From assembly GCA_009741485.1 (NCBI GenBank), contig VKON01000103.1:2310217-2374216 (forward strand): a DNA stretch of 64,000 nt, in the 5' to 3' direction. The notes beneath the pieces are model-generated. The model did not search any database and was not told the origin of the DNA. It worked only from the letters and a program-made list of their open reading frames with translations. This document shows positions 23,359 to 36,252 of this stretch, one piece after another. The DNA is from Malurus cyaneus samueli. Its lineage: Eukaryota; Chordata; Aves; Passeriformes; Maluridae. Positions within the stretch are counted from its first letter, which is position 1. Each line of letters opens with the position of its first letter. The translations under genes were made by a program, and so were the position numbers.

Positions 23359-26300
23359 CCAGGAGCTGAGCAGGGACCACACAGCATCACCCTTCAGCAC
23401 CACTGGACACAGTTTGGTGGGGAATTTTTCATAGAAATTCCATTTTTATCAATGAAGGAAAATCAATATATATTACATTGCAGTGCGTCTGTCTTTGTGA
23501 CTCGGATTAAACAAGCTTTAGAATTTTCTCCCATTTTTTTAGAATTTCATATTTGTTCCTGCATGGAACATCCTAGTACTGCATCCATACATAAGGCATA
23601 ATTAATTTAAGCTGCCCTGGCTAATTAAAAGAAAATGGAGCAAAACCTTAATCAAATCAGTTCAGTTAGAGGCATAAATGAAGGAAGCCCATGAATTTCA
23701 TTGAGTGAAAAATGTTCTTTTCTGTCTGTAACTGCCACTTCCAGAAGCTTTCTGTACCTCAGCAGCTCAGTGATCTGGAATGACTTGGTGAGAGAAGCCA
23801 GTTCTAGAGATCAGGATTAAATTAATCAAACAGTGGACTGAATATAATCCTGTACTTACATTCAAACTCAATTGTGCCTCTGGATTCTGTTTGCTTGAGG
23901 GATCTTAACTCTGGATCTGCTGGCAGGAATGAGATAAATTGTGTAACTGCTGTGTCGGTGGACCAACACTAATTCACTTCCCTGGGCAGTGTTTTGTTGT
24001 TTTCATTAATAAATTGTCTAAATAATGCCATTCAGAGAGTTATCCTGTTAAAAAGCTGGCAGTCATTAGTGTTAATAATATTTTAACAGGAAAATCAGCC
24101 TCACCTTTACTGCTGGGCCTTGCCATAGTAATTAAAATAAATCCCATACATTTCACTCACTTCATGGAGAGAATCGAGGAAAACTTTTGAGGTTCCAATG
24201 AGTTGGTCTCCTTTACTGAATTTCAAATGACTTCTTAAATTGAGCCCTGTTTTGGTGAATAAAAGGGATTTATGTAGCCTTGTTTACTGAAGTTAAAGCT
24301 TCCTCCCAGTGCAAGCTGCCTGGGATGGATTTGGAGCAGCTTCCAGCAGATTGTTATTTGCTGCTTGTGCCACCTTGGGAGAAAATTTCGTTCTGATGTG
24401 CCCAGAACATTTCAGATATCCAATTCTCCAATAAACAGTGAGCTAATTTTAAGGGAGAAAACACATCTGGTCAAAGCTGAAAACTGAGGATATCTAGGCT
24501 GAAGGAATCTATCCATCTATCAGGCCACCAGCCTCAAAGATGGCTTTAAAGGGAGGAATATTGTTGTTTTTGTTATTCTTGATAATGTCAGCATAGCACA
24601 AAATAACAACCAAGCAAACCTAGAAGCTGCAGTGAAGAACCTCACTCTGTTCTGAAAGAATTCTTTTCTCATTCTGGTCAAAACATATATTTAATTTTTT
24701 CTTTTTTCTTTTTTTCCTCTGTATTTATAATTTTTTATAAGGGGTATTTATAATTTTTAAGAGTATATAAAAATGTATTTATAATTTTTATAATTGCTTC
24801 AGGGTAGACAGCAAAAACCATAAATATAAAATGTTTAACAAAGATTTTGTCTAGAAAATGGACTCAGAGACATTTTTCTGCAAAGTTTGGTGGTTTTTCA
24901 CTTTCCTGTATCTCAAAAATACCAGAAGGAAATATCACTGAACTTTCTGAAGTACCCCTGCTTTAAAGAAAGAGATCTCAACAATGAAAGAACACTTATA
25001 TAATATGTTAAGCAATTCAGTAATAAGAAAATGTCAAGTCAATGACAGTTTAATATCTCTTTGTTACTGGAATGTTTGCAGAATTTCCCCTCTGAATCAT
25101 ACAGTAAAATGGTACAGATTAAGGAGTTAATTCTTGATAAATTAATATATAGGAATAAATTTCAGTACTCAAAAATCATAGGAGAAGTTGGAAGCAGATC
25201 ACAGTAAATCTCTTGAGGTCAGACCATAATTTTAAAGATTCTGGTCATTATGATAAAGAAAAACTTAATGTTTTGAGAGTGAACTGAAGGAGATCAAACT
25301 ACTAAAAAAAATCCTTTTTTTTTTCTTTTGCTCAAATGGAAAGGAAAAACTGTCTTTTTTTTTAATATAAAGAGAGTTCTCTATTTAAATAATTTTCTGA
25401 CTGAAAATGGTTGAGAAGTATTGAAAGTTTAGTCCAAAGTATTTTGGGGTGGTTGGCATGGTAGATGTGGGAAAAGGCTCTCAGTTGAGTAGTTAAAGGT
25501 ATATTAAGGCCTTGATTTTGAAAAAGTGACAGGATAACTAAATGTTTTTATTTGGAATAAGGACTCTGAGGCACTCCTGAGCAAAAAAGTTAAAGTTTCA
25601 GAAGAACTATTATTGTACAATCCATTTCTGACAAAGACAGGGAATAAGTGAAATGTGTCAGAAGACACCTGTTTATTTGTTTGAAACTCAACCTTGGGAA
25701 TGGGCTTCTCTTCTAAAAAATAATTGAGAAGCAGATGCATTGCAGAAAATGTCACACAAAAAGGCATGTCACATCCTACATCTCTTTTATTTTCCATTTT
25801 TCCCTTGTTTTTGTTTTTCTCCTGCCAATCTTTCCATCTGAAATCAGGCAGCTCAACGCTTCCTGTTCCACTCACTGCCATTTTCTGGCACTTGATCGAG
25901 TTCTTCAACTTTTCTGATAATTGTCTGTCAGCCTAGCACAACATTTTACAAAATTAATTGCATTCTTAACAATAACAGGCAATTTGCCTCACGTAGCATC
26001 ACGCTGTCACCACTTCATGTTAATAATCTGCCACTTGCCTTCCTTTTTCAGGAATATGAATGCTTTTACCACTGAATATATTTGCCTTCAGCTCCTTTTC
26101 TTCATTATTTTTTCCTCTGCTGTAGGGTTTTCCCCCCAATACACCAGCTCCTTTTGTTAACAACCAAGTTTTGTGTATATACTTAAAAAATTGCAGGAAT
26201 GTTGGGAGTTTGGGGATATTTTTTATTATTGATGGTTGCTATAGGTACCCCAGAGCAAGTTCCCAAGCTTTTCTCTCAGTGGTGTCTGTAAATCCTACAG

Positions 26301-28740
26301 CTACTGAGCACAGCCCAGCTTGAAATGCTCTACAGCATTTATTTCAGAATGGATGAATAATTGATATGACTGTGCAACTCTTTTTTTTTTTTTTTTCAAA
26401 GATATGGCAGTGTGGTGGTAAATTATAAGTTGCTTGATTGGAAGCTGGATAAAGTTCTTTCTGTGCAAGAGTGATATTGAGGAAGGAAAAGACTGGAAGG
26501 GAGCAGAACTTGGCCTGTCTATTTAGATTTCCCAGTCCTGAAGTGTGTCAGGGATCAAATCTTTGGGATTTTATGAAGCCTGGAATGGATTGCTGGGGGT
26601 CATGCCCTTTTTGTTGCACTGACAGTCAGGATGAGCCCATCTGTGATAGTGTACAGGAACCATATTGAAAGGATTAATCCTCAGTCTGTTTGGGATGTGG
26701 AAGGTTACCTCTGTAAACATACAGGACACAAAAAAATAAACCTAAAAAAGGTTTCTGACCTAACAAAACTCCCCATCACATCACTGCAGGCTGCAAGAAG
26801 AATCCAACAAAATCAGCTCAATTTGTTGTTGCATCATTTGTGACGATGCAGAAAGGTAAATGGATCAGCCATTGATTTGCAGTACAACTATTTCACTAAA
26901 AAGCAACGTTGCATGCTGCATTTGTGAAATATTCCAAATATTTTTTTCTGAAAAGCTGGGTCAGACAAAATATTTTAGTGCCATGGAAACATCACAAATC
27001 AAACATAACAACAAATCCATAGATCCTTAGAGGATTATCCGGCACACAACCATTATGGTCTCCTGTTGATTGTTTTTTCAATGCCAGAAGCAGCAGGTGC
27101 TCTGCTGGTTGCAGTGATGGCTTGGAGCCAGAAATAGGTTTGAGCAGTGTGCTCTTTGTGCTTCTTTCAGTTCTGTGGCTTTTTCAGAAGTTTTATCAAA
27201 GCTGTGTGTCCTGCTTCGCTTAAGGTGACCCAGGGAATCAGGGAGTAACTTTTTCTCTCAGGAGGGATTCTGAGCTCCATTGGACATTTTATCAGTTCAT
27301 GAAGAAATGTTCATGATTTGTGTGTTTTTCTGTTCATAAGAGAAAAGAATCAGGTTTCACTTTCGCTCTTGAAGGAAGGTGAGTTGAGCAAATATCCAGA
27401 AAATCATCTGATGCAGGGAAAGGGTCGGCACTACAGTGAAACCTTTAACTGTTGCATGCACGCAAAAAGTGACATGAAATATTCTGTAGGATATGTGGTG
27501 ATCTTTAGGATCATTAAAACATTAAGCCTCTAACACATCTGCATGAGTTTCTTACAGACCAAACAGCTTTCACAGGGGAAATATAATGGGCTTAACTTCC
27601 ATTTATTGATACCAATATCCTACTTAATATAAAACCCCAGCACTTCAACCAGAGCACAAAAACCTCCTCTTGGCTGCTGAGATTACCCTTCAAAGCATCC
27701 TACACTAAATGCCAGCAGAGCAGAGAGAAACAACTGTTGCTATACAACGCACCTCTGTGCACACCTACCATCGCCTTGTGATGACAATGAAATGGCAGTG
27801 GATTATTATACTTGTACAGATCATGGGTGATTTTTTTTCTGAGCAGATAATGACACGTACTCCTACTGTTTCAAATTGTGAGGAGGAGTCAACATGGAGA
27901 GAGGTATGTGAAAGTAAACCTTCTGTTTGCTCCTCTCGCAAAGTGAGCCTACGGGAAATCTTCTGCTGCAATGAGGATTTTGAAATGCTGGCTTAAAAAA
28001 AAAAAAGAATCTACTTTTGTAGATTTTATATTGGTGCTGAAACATGGCACCAGCTTCTCGTTCACTTTTATGTGCAGCTCAGAGCACCAATGAATATCCC
28101 AAAGCCTTTCATGGTTTAGCCCAGGAAGTTTTGCACTTTTTCAACCCCTGAACTCCCATTGTGATAGCTGAGCCAGTGTTACAGATTTTGGGGTAGAAAA
28201 CTGAGGAGGAAGATTATATATATATATATAATATATATATAATATAATATATTGTGCCGAATAATTTGGTTCTCTTTTTACCTCAACAGCAAAGCAGAAT
28301 TGTGGAAGATGCAGTTGCTACAACGCTAGTGCCCTTATACGTTATTCTTATTTTCAAGTTTATAAGTAATCATGCAAAACTTTCAAGGGCATTTTACAGA
28401 TTTTACATAACACCATCTGCCTGCCATGAGAAATATGTGTGTTATGTGACATTACATTTCAGAATTATATAAGGAGACATCGAATAAAGGTTGGGAACCT
28501 ATGTACAGTATTGAGAGCAAAGTGCAGTAGATTTAAAGTCTGGAGTTTCTTTCCAGGAGAGAATTGTGTGCTGATGATAAATTCCAAACAGGCACTCCAG
28601 AGTGTTGGTGTTTACCCATGCAGCATCACTTTTGTGTTTCCCCTTCCCCTTTGGCTTTGTTGCTCTCCCTTTTTTTGTAATCTCCCTTTTCTTTACGATT
28701 ATTTCAATTGTGAAACTGTTTTTATCTCAACCCATTGGTG
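23359..28740. other. Non-coding AT-rich sequence, no gene seen
   Basis: It includes a cluster of GTATTTATAATTTTT-type repeats at about 24721-24795, T-runs near 25315-25370 and 26381-26396, and an (AT)n tract at 28213-28252. Open frames such as 25504-25908 (minus, 134 codons) have no recognisable domains. Confidence 0.55.
28213..28252. repeat. (AT)n microsatellite
   Basis: An uninterrupted alternating TA run is followed by AATAT variants, about 40 bases in all. It is likely length-polymorphic. Confidence 0.9.
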
Positions 28741-28872
28741 AGAATGGCTCAGTGGGTCAGAGCATGATGCAAATAACACCAAGGGGGTGGGTTCAGTCCC
28801 TGGATGGGTCACTTCACAGTTGGACTTGATGATCCTGGTGGATCCCTCCCAATTCAGAATGTTCTGTGACCT
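28741..28872 (+). mobile_element. tRNA-derived SINE with CR1-like tail (TguSINE1-like)
   Basis: The 5' part reads like a degenerate tRNA gene. TGGCTCAGTGGGTCAGAGCA fits the A-box/D-arm, and GGTTCAGTCCC at 28790-28800 fits the B box. It is followed by TTGGACTTGATGATCCTGGT and a segment ending CAGAATGTTCTGTGA, which match the 3' end of avian CR1 LINEs. This tRNA-head plus CR1-tail arrangement is that of the passerine SINE TguSINE1, which is mobilised by CR1. The copy is decayed and has no long A-tail. It is the best lineage marker in the window. The family name is from memory. Confidence 0.75.
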
Positions 28873-29318
28873 GAAAATGAAGTTTTTTCTCCCCATTCCA
28901 CAGAGGGGAGTCTGTGCAGTACTTGGTTGCTGGCCTGGGTTTTATTGGCCAAAAATCTTGTATGAGTTTATACACTGAGAAAAAACTGAGAACCTGTCAG
29001 AGCTCTTGACAAACTCTGTGGATGGTTCCATTTTCTTTCACCTTATTGAGTTCCTCAAGGGTCAGTGTTGATACTGACCTTTTCCACTTGGCTGGGAGGG
29101 TATTCTATCCCCTGGATGATCCCAAAATTACAGCACTGCAGTGTTTTGTAGGCATGTTTTAAACTCTTCCTTATTGACATAATTTTTAAAGCACACCAGC
29201 ATATTAAGCTTTCAGTCCTGGAAGATTTTTTTTGAATTATTCAGAAGCCATTGAGCTAATATATGCCATCTATATGTGTCTATATGTGCTTTCCTCTGGC
29301 TCTTTGGCTGCTTCAGAG
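28873..29318. other. Unique 5' flank of the multi-copy region
   Basis: Single-copy sequence with no gene seen. Its last four bases, AGAG (29315-29318), form the left target-site duplication of the solo LTR that follows. This is the only place where the left flank of LTR-A can be seen. Confidence 0.7.
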
Positions 29319-29926
29319 TGTTGTGGTTTACGGGGATCTCCTTTTGTTTCCTTTCGTGGGAATTTTTCTTTCCCATTTTTGTTGCTGATTGCCAGGTCAT
29401 CCTTTTGATGGCAGGGCGATTAGTAAAGACAATAGGACCTACACCCCACCCAAACGACCTTGCTAAGTACTGGGAGGGGGTGGGTGTGGGTGTGGTGGTG
29501 GCGGGTAACTATATATACTGCCCTGCTTGGCTCAGAGGGGTTGTTGGCCTGCTACCTGTGGAGCAGAGCTCGACTGCTCTTTGGTTCCTGTTTTGCTGCA
29601 CTGTGATCTTCTGCCTCGATCTGAGCCAGCCGGGACCTGCGCCACAGCGCTCCTGCAGTCACCGGGGAATCAGGTGAGCATCTCTGTGTGAGGCTGTCAC
29701 TGGGTTTGTGGCTGGGCTGGTTGCTGTTTTTGTTGTTATTACTTATTTTCACTTTGTTATACACATTAATAAAACTGTTATTCCCTTTCCCCCATACTCT
29801 TGCCTGGAAGCCCGTGTTTTTTTCCAAAGCTATAATAAGTCAGAGGGGAGGGGGGGTCATATCCACCACTCCAAGGAGGGGGTCCCTGCCTTTATTGGCA
29901 AAACACCTGTCTTTCAAACCAAGACA
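29319..29926 (+). mobile_element. Solo LTR (LTR-A, ERVL-like), 608 bp
   Basis: The element starts TGTTGTGGTTTA and ends AAACCAAGACA, so it has TG...CA termini. AGAG flanks both sides (29315-29318 and 29927-29930), and the following T makes a 5-bp duplication possible. Inside are a TATA box, TATATATA at 29510-29517, and a poly(A) signal, AATAAA at 29768-29773, in the order expected for U3, R and U5. No internal retroviral sequence is attached, so it is a solo LTR left by recombination. The same LTR appears at 38178-38798 next to retroviral integrase sequence, with the same downstream flank. Confidence 0.88.
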
Positions 29927-32900
29927 AGAGTAACTTTTTGCCACTGTAAAACTGCTCACAATTATGATATCTCTCATATTGCTGCAGAACTTAAAATACT
30001 TGAAGTGTATTACAACATGGAATAATATACCTGTAAAATCCAAGTTCTTACTGTTTCTTACTTATTTTGCTTTTCTGTGCTGTGGTAAGTTCTATTTTTT
30101 TCTTTCAGTTTTGCAATAATATCTACTAAAAATTTACGGCAGTCTCAAAGCATGTAATTAAATTAAGTGGTAATAAACAAGTAATCTACAGAGCTGTACT
30201 GATACAAATGAATACAATGTTTTGTGTCGCTTTTTATTGAAGGTAATGGATCAAAACTGAAGTTGTTGGAGTCAGTGAGACTGGTGACTTTACTTTTGTA
30301 AGTCTTGGCTCAAGACCTGTAGTTCTTGACTCAACTTGCTCTTTATTTTTCTTTGGAAGGCAGTAAGTTTTAGTGATGGTGTTGGCAGAGGTGTGATAAT
30401 AACTGTACTTGTGGAAACACTTTTTCAGCTTCCAAGACTTCCAGGACTGCTGTCCTGTTTCAGAAGGAATAAATGCAAACTGTCTTAAGGTTCTGTAAAA
30501 CGTGTTCCAGTTGTGTTTCCAGGTAATTTATGGAGCTCATGCTTAAGTACAAGGCATTTCTGGCAACATCCCTAGCTCATAGTTTACTTAATTCCTCACC
30601 CCTGTATTTACTGAATGATTTATTTTAAATTATCCCCAGTTCCAAAGAAGTTACAATTCAACCTTGTAAACACTGATCATCAACTTCAAATACTTTATCA
30701 TCTAACATCTAAAGCCAATGCTTATATTTTATTCTAAGTTTTCATGATAATCATCATCATCGTCATCTTCTCCTATATTGTTAATGTACAGTTTATGTTA
30801 ATTCAAGCATTCTTCTGCAGATTGCAATTGCAGTACTCGAATTACTGAAATTTACTCGATCACACATGAGAAAGCTTAGGTGATAGTGAATGATATGTAA
30901 GGGTTTTGACAGTGGCTCTGTGTGTAGCATTTATGAAAAAAAAAAAACCAGCCTTGACAGTCAAAATATTGATTTTCAGAGGATTTTTCAGACTGCCAAG
31001 CGGGGGGTGTAGGGGTAGGTGGGTGCACACATGGAATGCATGGGCTCCTCCTGTAAATTGAATTACTATACTTGTGACCTGAACATACAGTTAAATGGCT
31101 GGAAATCTGTTTGTGTTGCCAGTAGGTGAGATTCCTGTAGAAATTAAAAAGAATGAGAACATTTATGATAAGATTTATGTCCGCCAGAAATCCAAGAAGA
31201 AAGCTCTTTGTAGAATGGATGGAAAAAAAAATTCTTTGCATTTGGGACTGCATGAATCACGAAACATGTAGAAGAAAATTGCACTGAGAAGATGTCTGTT
31301 ATCACTCTCTATCTTGCAAAAATATTGGAGGACTTGCAAGAACATAACATGCTGAAAAAGGGACAGGATTTTATAGAACAGGTTATAGCGTGATTGGGGT
31401 TTTTTTTGGTTTGTGCAGGAAGTCGATCACAAGGTTTGTATGAAGAACAGGGTATACATAAATAGTGCTCTTAAGATAGTTTTGTCATGGCTGGTATAGC
31501 AGGGATTTCAAAATTTCCAAACCTGAATGTCTGGAGGATTAAGTGTTTAGAACCAAGTACTGCAACAGCTGCTTGGCACGGAAGAATAACAGTAGAAAAC
31601 ATTCATATTTTCTACTTTTATAATCAAATCTTTGCACTAATATCCAGCAAGAGGAAAATCTTGTAAACTGAATGATGAAAGATATGAAACACGAGCAGAA
31701 AGAAAAGTGGATTTTCCATGAACTGTAGCTGTAATAATACGTTGGCAGTAACAATTATACATTTACAGAGAACTCGTGCGTGCGTTGAAAACCAATATTT
31801 TCTCTGCTACAAAGATCTTAAAAATCTAAGTAAAACCAGAAATATGGCAACCTCCAAAAGTTAGGTAAGGTTTTTCTAGGGTACAGAGAAGAGAAGAAAA
31901 TTGTTTCAAATCCAAGAAAAGCTGAAAAAGGAAAGAAGAAGCTTTTGTGATAAAGGTGAGCACAGGAGACAGAAAGGAAGTTCGGAGATGAAACGAGAGA
32001 GGGAACAGAAGCTGGATTTGCTCTGCTGTGGGACACAAAGCTATAAAAAGTACTTAAGGTGCAAATTGACATAATTTATGCAGAAATGACATCCAGGCCA
32101 ACTGCAGACAGCGAGAGATGCTAGATGTGGACAAATGCAGATGTTACAGCAGTGGACCTGAGTGAGTTTCTTTCAAATGCTTGATCCTGTTTTATTTGCC
32201 TCTTCAAGAGAAAGTTCCCCTGGATTCACACTATAAACACCCCTGTGATAGTTANTAAAACTGTTCCTTTAATTTAATTTTAGCATAGCTGGTTCTTCAA
32301 CTGGTAACTAAATAAAAGTGCTGCACTATGAGCATGTGAAACGGGGGTTTAGTTTCTCTTTGGAGAAATCAAATTTAACAGCTCTGAAGCTTTTGTGTGT
32401 GGGCAGAGGGTAGACTTCACTTTAGGTCAGCATTATGAATGTCTTTTTTTTTTTATACTTATGGGTATTTTATAGACTTATAATTCATTCATTTGTGTTT
32501 GAGTGCAGTAAGGGCTTATGTCTTCTGGGTTTTATGTGGAGTTGATACCAGTTGAGAAAAGCAGAATATTGGCAGCTGTGTCCCAAAAGTAACACACTTT
32601 TTCAGTCTACCCACCTCCTGCTGGTTTCATATTACAATTGAGCTTGTTAATTTTGCTCTGTCTATCCTAAAACGCCCTTCAAAGCTCTCATTCTTGTTTT
32701 TTTTCTTCTGATTGTTTTGCATTCTGGTGCACAAAATTCTCTAATTTATTAAAAAAATAAATTAAAATTAAGAAACCCCTACCTTTGGAGTTCTGGGATA
32801 ATCTGCTTTGAATAAATGTGGCCCTACATCACTCTAATGTGATGACTGTGTCATGTGTACCATGACACAGTCAATCATTACCTCAGTAGTCACAGCTTGA

Positions 32901-35900
32901 TGTTTAGTGATGCTGTCATCTTTTACACCATATTGTGGGCTTTTGAGATTTTAAAGTTCTGGATTTTCCTTTTGCAGCACCATTTTGAAAATCTTTGCCT
33001 CAATCCTTAAGCTTTCCCTCGCACAAAAAAATATAAATTATGGTTTAGATGTATTGCAGTTTGTGGAGAAGAAAGAGAACACAAGAAATGAACATCAGGA
33101 CATTGAAATAAAAGAAAACTTCAATGAAATTCTGTACAGAAATACTGTCAATTGCACATTTTATTTTACTTTTATATATAACTACAATGAATTTATAAGC
33201 AAGCATACTGTCAGATCTGCCCTTTATATAATTGTAACACCTACAGTGTTGCCTTAAGATGAGGTGGGGTCTTCCTTGTGGAAGGTTCTTTCAAAAAGCA
33301 GGGGAGGGAAAAATGTACTTGTTCCGAAGTATTTCATGATCATGGTTTAAAGCTGACTTGGATGACATGGTATAAAGGTTTTTATTACTTATTCCTGTTC
33401 ACCATAAATTGTACTTTTCTTTCCCCATTGCCAGGGTGGAATGTCACCATTTCACTACTGTTAGACCAAGGCTAAGACTCCACATATCTGTCAACTTCCT
33501 GACAAATATAAACTGATTTTAGCATCTGCAGGCGTAATTTTAAGTTCTGTTGACAGATGAAGAAATGTTACCATTTTCCACTCCACTTTTCCAGATGTTG
33601 CCCATGTATTCTGCTTTCAGTAAGCTGCAATGTACTTACCTGCACCCAAAACCAGGTAAGGTGCTAATGAAAACAGCAAATAAAACTCAAACCAGTATCA
33701 AACTGGAGGCCCAGTGAAACTCCAGACACAGATTTTTCTTTCTGATCAGGAGCCAGAGGTAATTTTCTCAGTAGGCTTTTACACCTGTACTGAGGTGCAT
33801 TATTCCTTTTTTTTTTTCTTTTCTTTTCTTCCAGTTGCTTGTGAGTAGTTCGATAAATTGCAGTATTTTTACAGCAGCTGAAGTGTCAATAGCTGGTCTG
33901 GCTGATATTCCCTAAATTTCTTCTTCACCCACGCTTCCTCCTCATTTAAAAATATAGTATATATTGCTTTCTTTTTCAGATTTCCTTACCACAAAGCTCT
34001 CATGTTTTCAGGCAGTCTACCACAACAATTCAATAGCCAATTTTTTAATCTGGAGAATACTTTTTATCCATAAAAGTACATTTGTCTGTCTGCTCTTGGC
34101 TAGACTGGTAGAGCACTTTAAATGCTGGTAGAATGTGTGGCAAGGGCCTTTCTCCATCAAAGTAATATTTCTTTTAACACTGGAAAGAAAGTTTTCAGTG
34201 AGGAAAAAGACTTAGGAAAAAAAGAATTTTTGTGCTAGCAGGCCCACAAAGCTAACCATAAATCTCACAGATGATGGCTTTGGCAGGTGAAGCTTTCTTA
34301 ACAGCCTCATTAGGATTCTATATGTGAAACTTATTCCCAGAAAAAAAAACTTCTGCTTCTCTTTGCTGGAGAGCAGCCAGCTTTGAAGCTGTGCTTCAGG
34401 TCTTTGGGAATCTTCTGTCTGGAGGCTCTTTGTACAATAGGAATTTTGCAGGTTGAGTTTAAATGAGAGTTCTGAGCGTTTTCCTGAAGAATAGTGGGTA
34501 TGGAGATGCCTGTCTTGGAGCAGGCATTTTCCTGCTGTCTGCTTCTCCAGACAGGACCTCACTGAATTTATTCAGACCATTCATCTTCCCTCTAGCAGGC
34601 TGACATGAAGTATTAATATATTATTTCAAGGCAGCTGCAAATCCATCACAACAAGGGAGGGAATGTAGAAAAAGAAGGGAATGGAAAAATTGCATGAATG
34701 TCCTCAAGGTCATAAGCTGAGCTTGAGGAAGAAACTGGGTGCTCTGGGTTGCAGGTGGTTTGATCTGGTCATGCTTCTCATCAAATATACTTCGAAAAAA
34801 TGAAAAAAAAAAACCCTCAAAATTTGATTTCATTAATACTTATTTTTAAATCTTCTATTATGTGTGTCATTCAGTATGTTAAGTAACTGGATTTGTAGCC
34901 TCTGCTTTCCTGGAGAATTTTTCAACTGGAGAAATACATTTAATGAGTTGTTAAGGCCTAGTTTCTCTATGTGCTTCTCAATGAAATTTCAGCAACCCTG
35001 TTTTAAATGATACTGAAGAGGTAGGAAAAAGTTAAGAGGTGGAAAAAAATTAAACAGAAGAGTTTAAAAAACAAAACAAGATACCACAATGGCAAAATTA
35101 AAAGTGTTAAAATGCCAGGCCTAAGATGAAAGCAAATTTTAGAGTAAATACTGTTACTTCAGTTATCCTTTAGTGATGAAATGAGAAATCTGATCATGAT
35201 AAAATTGAATATAACTGCGAGACCAAATCTTTGGGAGGGATAATGAGATTCCATCATCGTTAACAGAGTGTAAAATCCTGCTAGGCAGCTGACACATGAC
35301 TTTGCTGCTGACTCCATTAGGAAAAGATGCCATTTTTTCCTGGTGAATTGAGTCACAGCTTGGACAGAAGGTACAAATAAAATTTTTGAAACATCCTGAA
35401 TTGCAACATGCCAAACACAGAATCTCGGGTTATATTGTGGACCATCCCTGTTCTGAGCACTGTAAATCATTTTGCTGTCTACACTGTCAATATAACACTT
35501 TTTTCATGAGTTTTAATGCTCTGGTGTTACTATCTATGCTCCTCTTTTTCTCCACAGTATGTATATTAACAGATGGGAGAGGAAAGGCAGCTTAATTACA
35601 TCTTTTTGATCTGAGGAATCTAAATGACAATTAAATTTGCTTAAGTGAAAAAGAGCAGTATAGTCATGCCTTTATTCTCATAGCTCTGTTCCAGCTGAAA
35701 TTATTCATGTATCATCTCATTTTATAGTACCCACCAGCAGAGTTCTTCAAAAAATGACTCTTTTTGGAGGATGCAGCGCACAACATTTTCCAGTTATAGT
35801 TTTCCCCTCCTGGAGCTGTTCCTTGTAATTCTAAAAAGAGCATGATTCTTAAACTCAGAAAGATGGTACAAAGAGTCTTCAGCAAAGGGTTCTATTTTCC

Positions 35901-36252
35901 TCTGCAAATCAACGGAATAAAATGCAGAGCACTAGTTTGAACTGAAATGCAGGGTGCAATCATTATAANTTTCCTGCAGAACACTGAAAAAGCTTTATTT
36001 TCTTCATTGCATACGGTTATAGGGAAATGACAAGAAAATCTCTTGTACTACAGATAGCCTAGATTTGTCATAAATCTTAAAATGTTGCCATTTAAAAATC
36101 TTTCCCTAATATCTTGTTCTGTTTTTATCAGATCCTTACTTCTAAGCATTTTAACCACTAAAATGTAGATTTACAAGAATGTCAAGATGCCTATTTTTAA
36201 TCCCCAAATGGATTAAGTAAATTCTTGTCAAACATGAGTATCCTGCTAAGCT
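29927..36252. repeat. Copy A of the multi-copy single-locus segment M (about 6.3 kb)
   Basis: This non-coding sequence is almost identical over its length to 38799-45846 (copy B). From 33618 onwards it also matches 50248-53551 (copy C). It lacks the roughly 710-bp stretch that copies B and C carry at 44960-45670 and 52675-53377; the breakpoint is near 36073-36081. Single ambiguous bases (n) occur at 32256 and 35970. No coding gene is seen. Frames shared by the copies, such as 34212-34562 minus, are shared only because the DNA is duplicated. Confidence 0.9.
32843..32873. repeat. 13-bp-arm inverted repeat (copy A)
   Basis: TGACTGTGTCATG, a 5-nt spacer, then the exact reverse complement CATGACACAGTCA. 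The same structure is intact in copy B at 41716-41746. It resembles a terminator-like hairpin only by shape; nothing suggests a function. Confidence 0.85.

Noticed and set aside
22972..23601. 209-codon frame with 12-residue repeats
   Set aside because: Open because the 36-bp minisatellite has no stop in any unit; the flanking parts do not look like protein and the opposite strand is open as well.
28741..28812. A tRNA gene
   Set aside because: Boxes A and B are degenerate, the acceptor stem does not pair, and a CR1-type tail follows, so it is a SINE head.
34212..34562. Identical 116-codon minus frame at 34212 and 43098, and other frames repeated between copies
   Set aside because: The repetition reflects duplicated DNA only; the third copy breaks the frame and no protein features are present.
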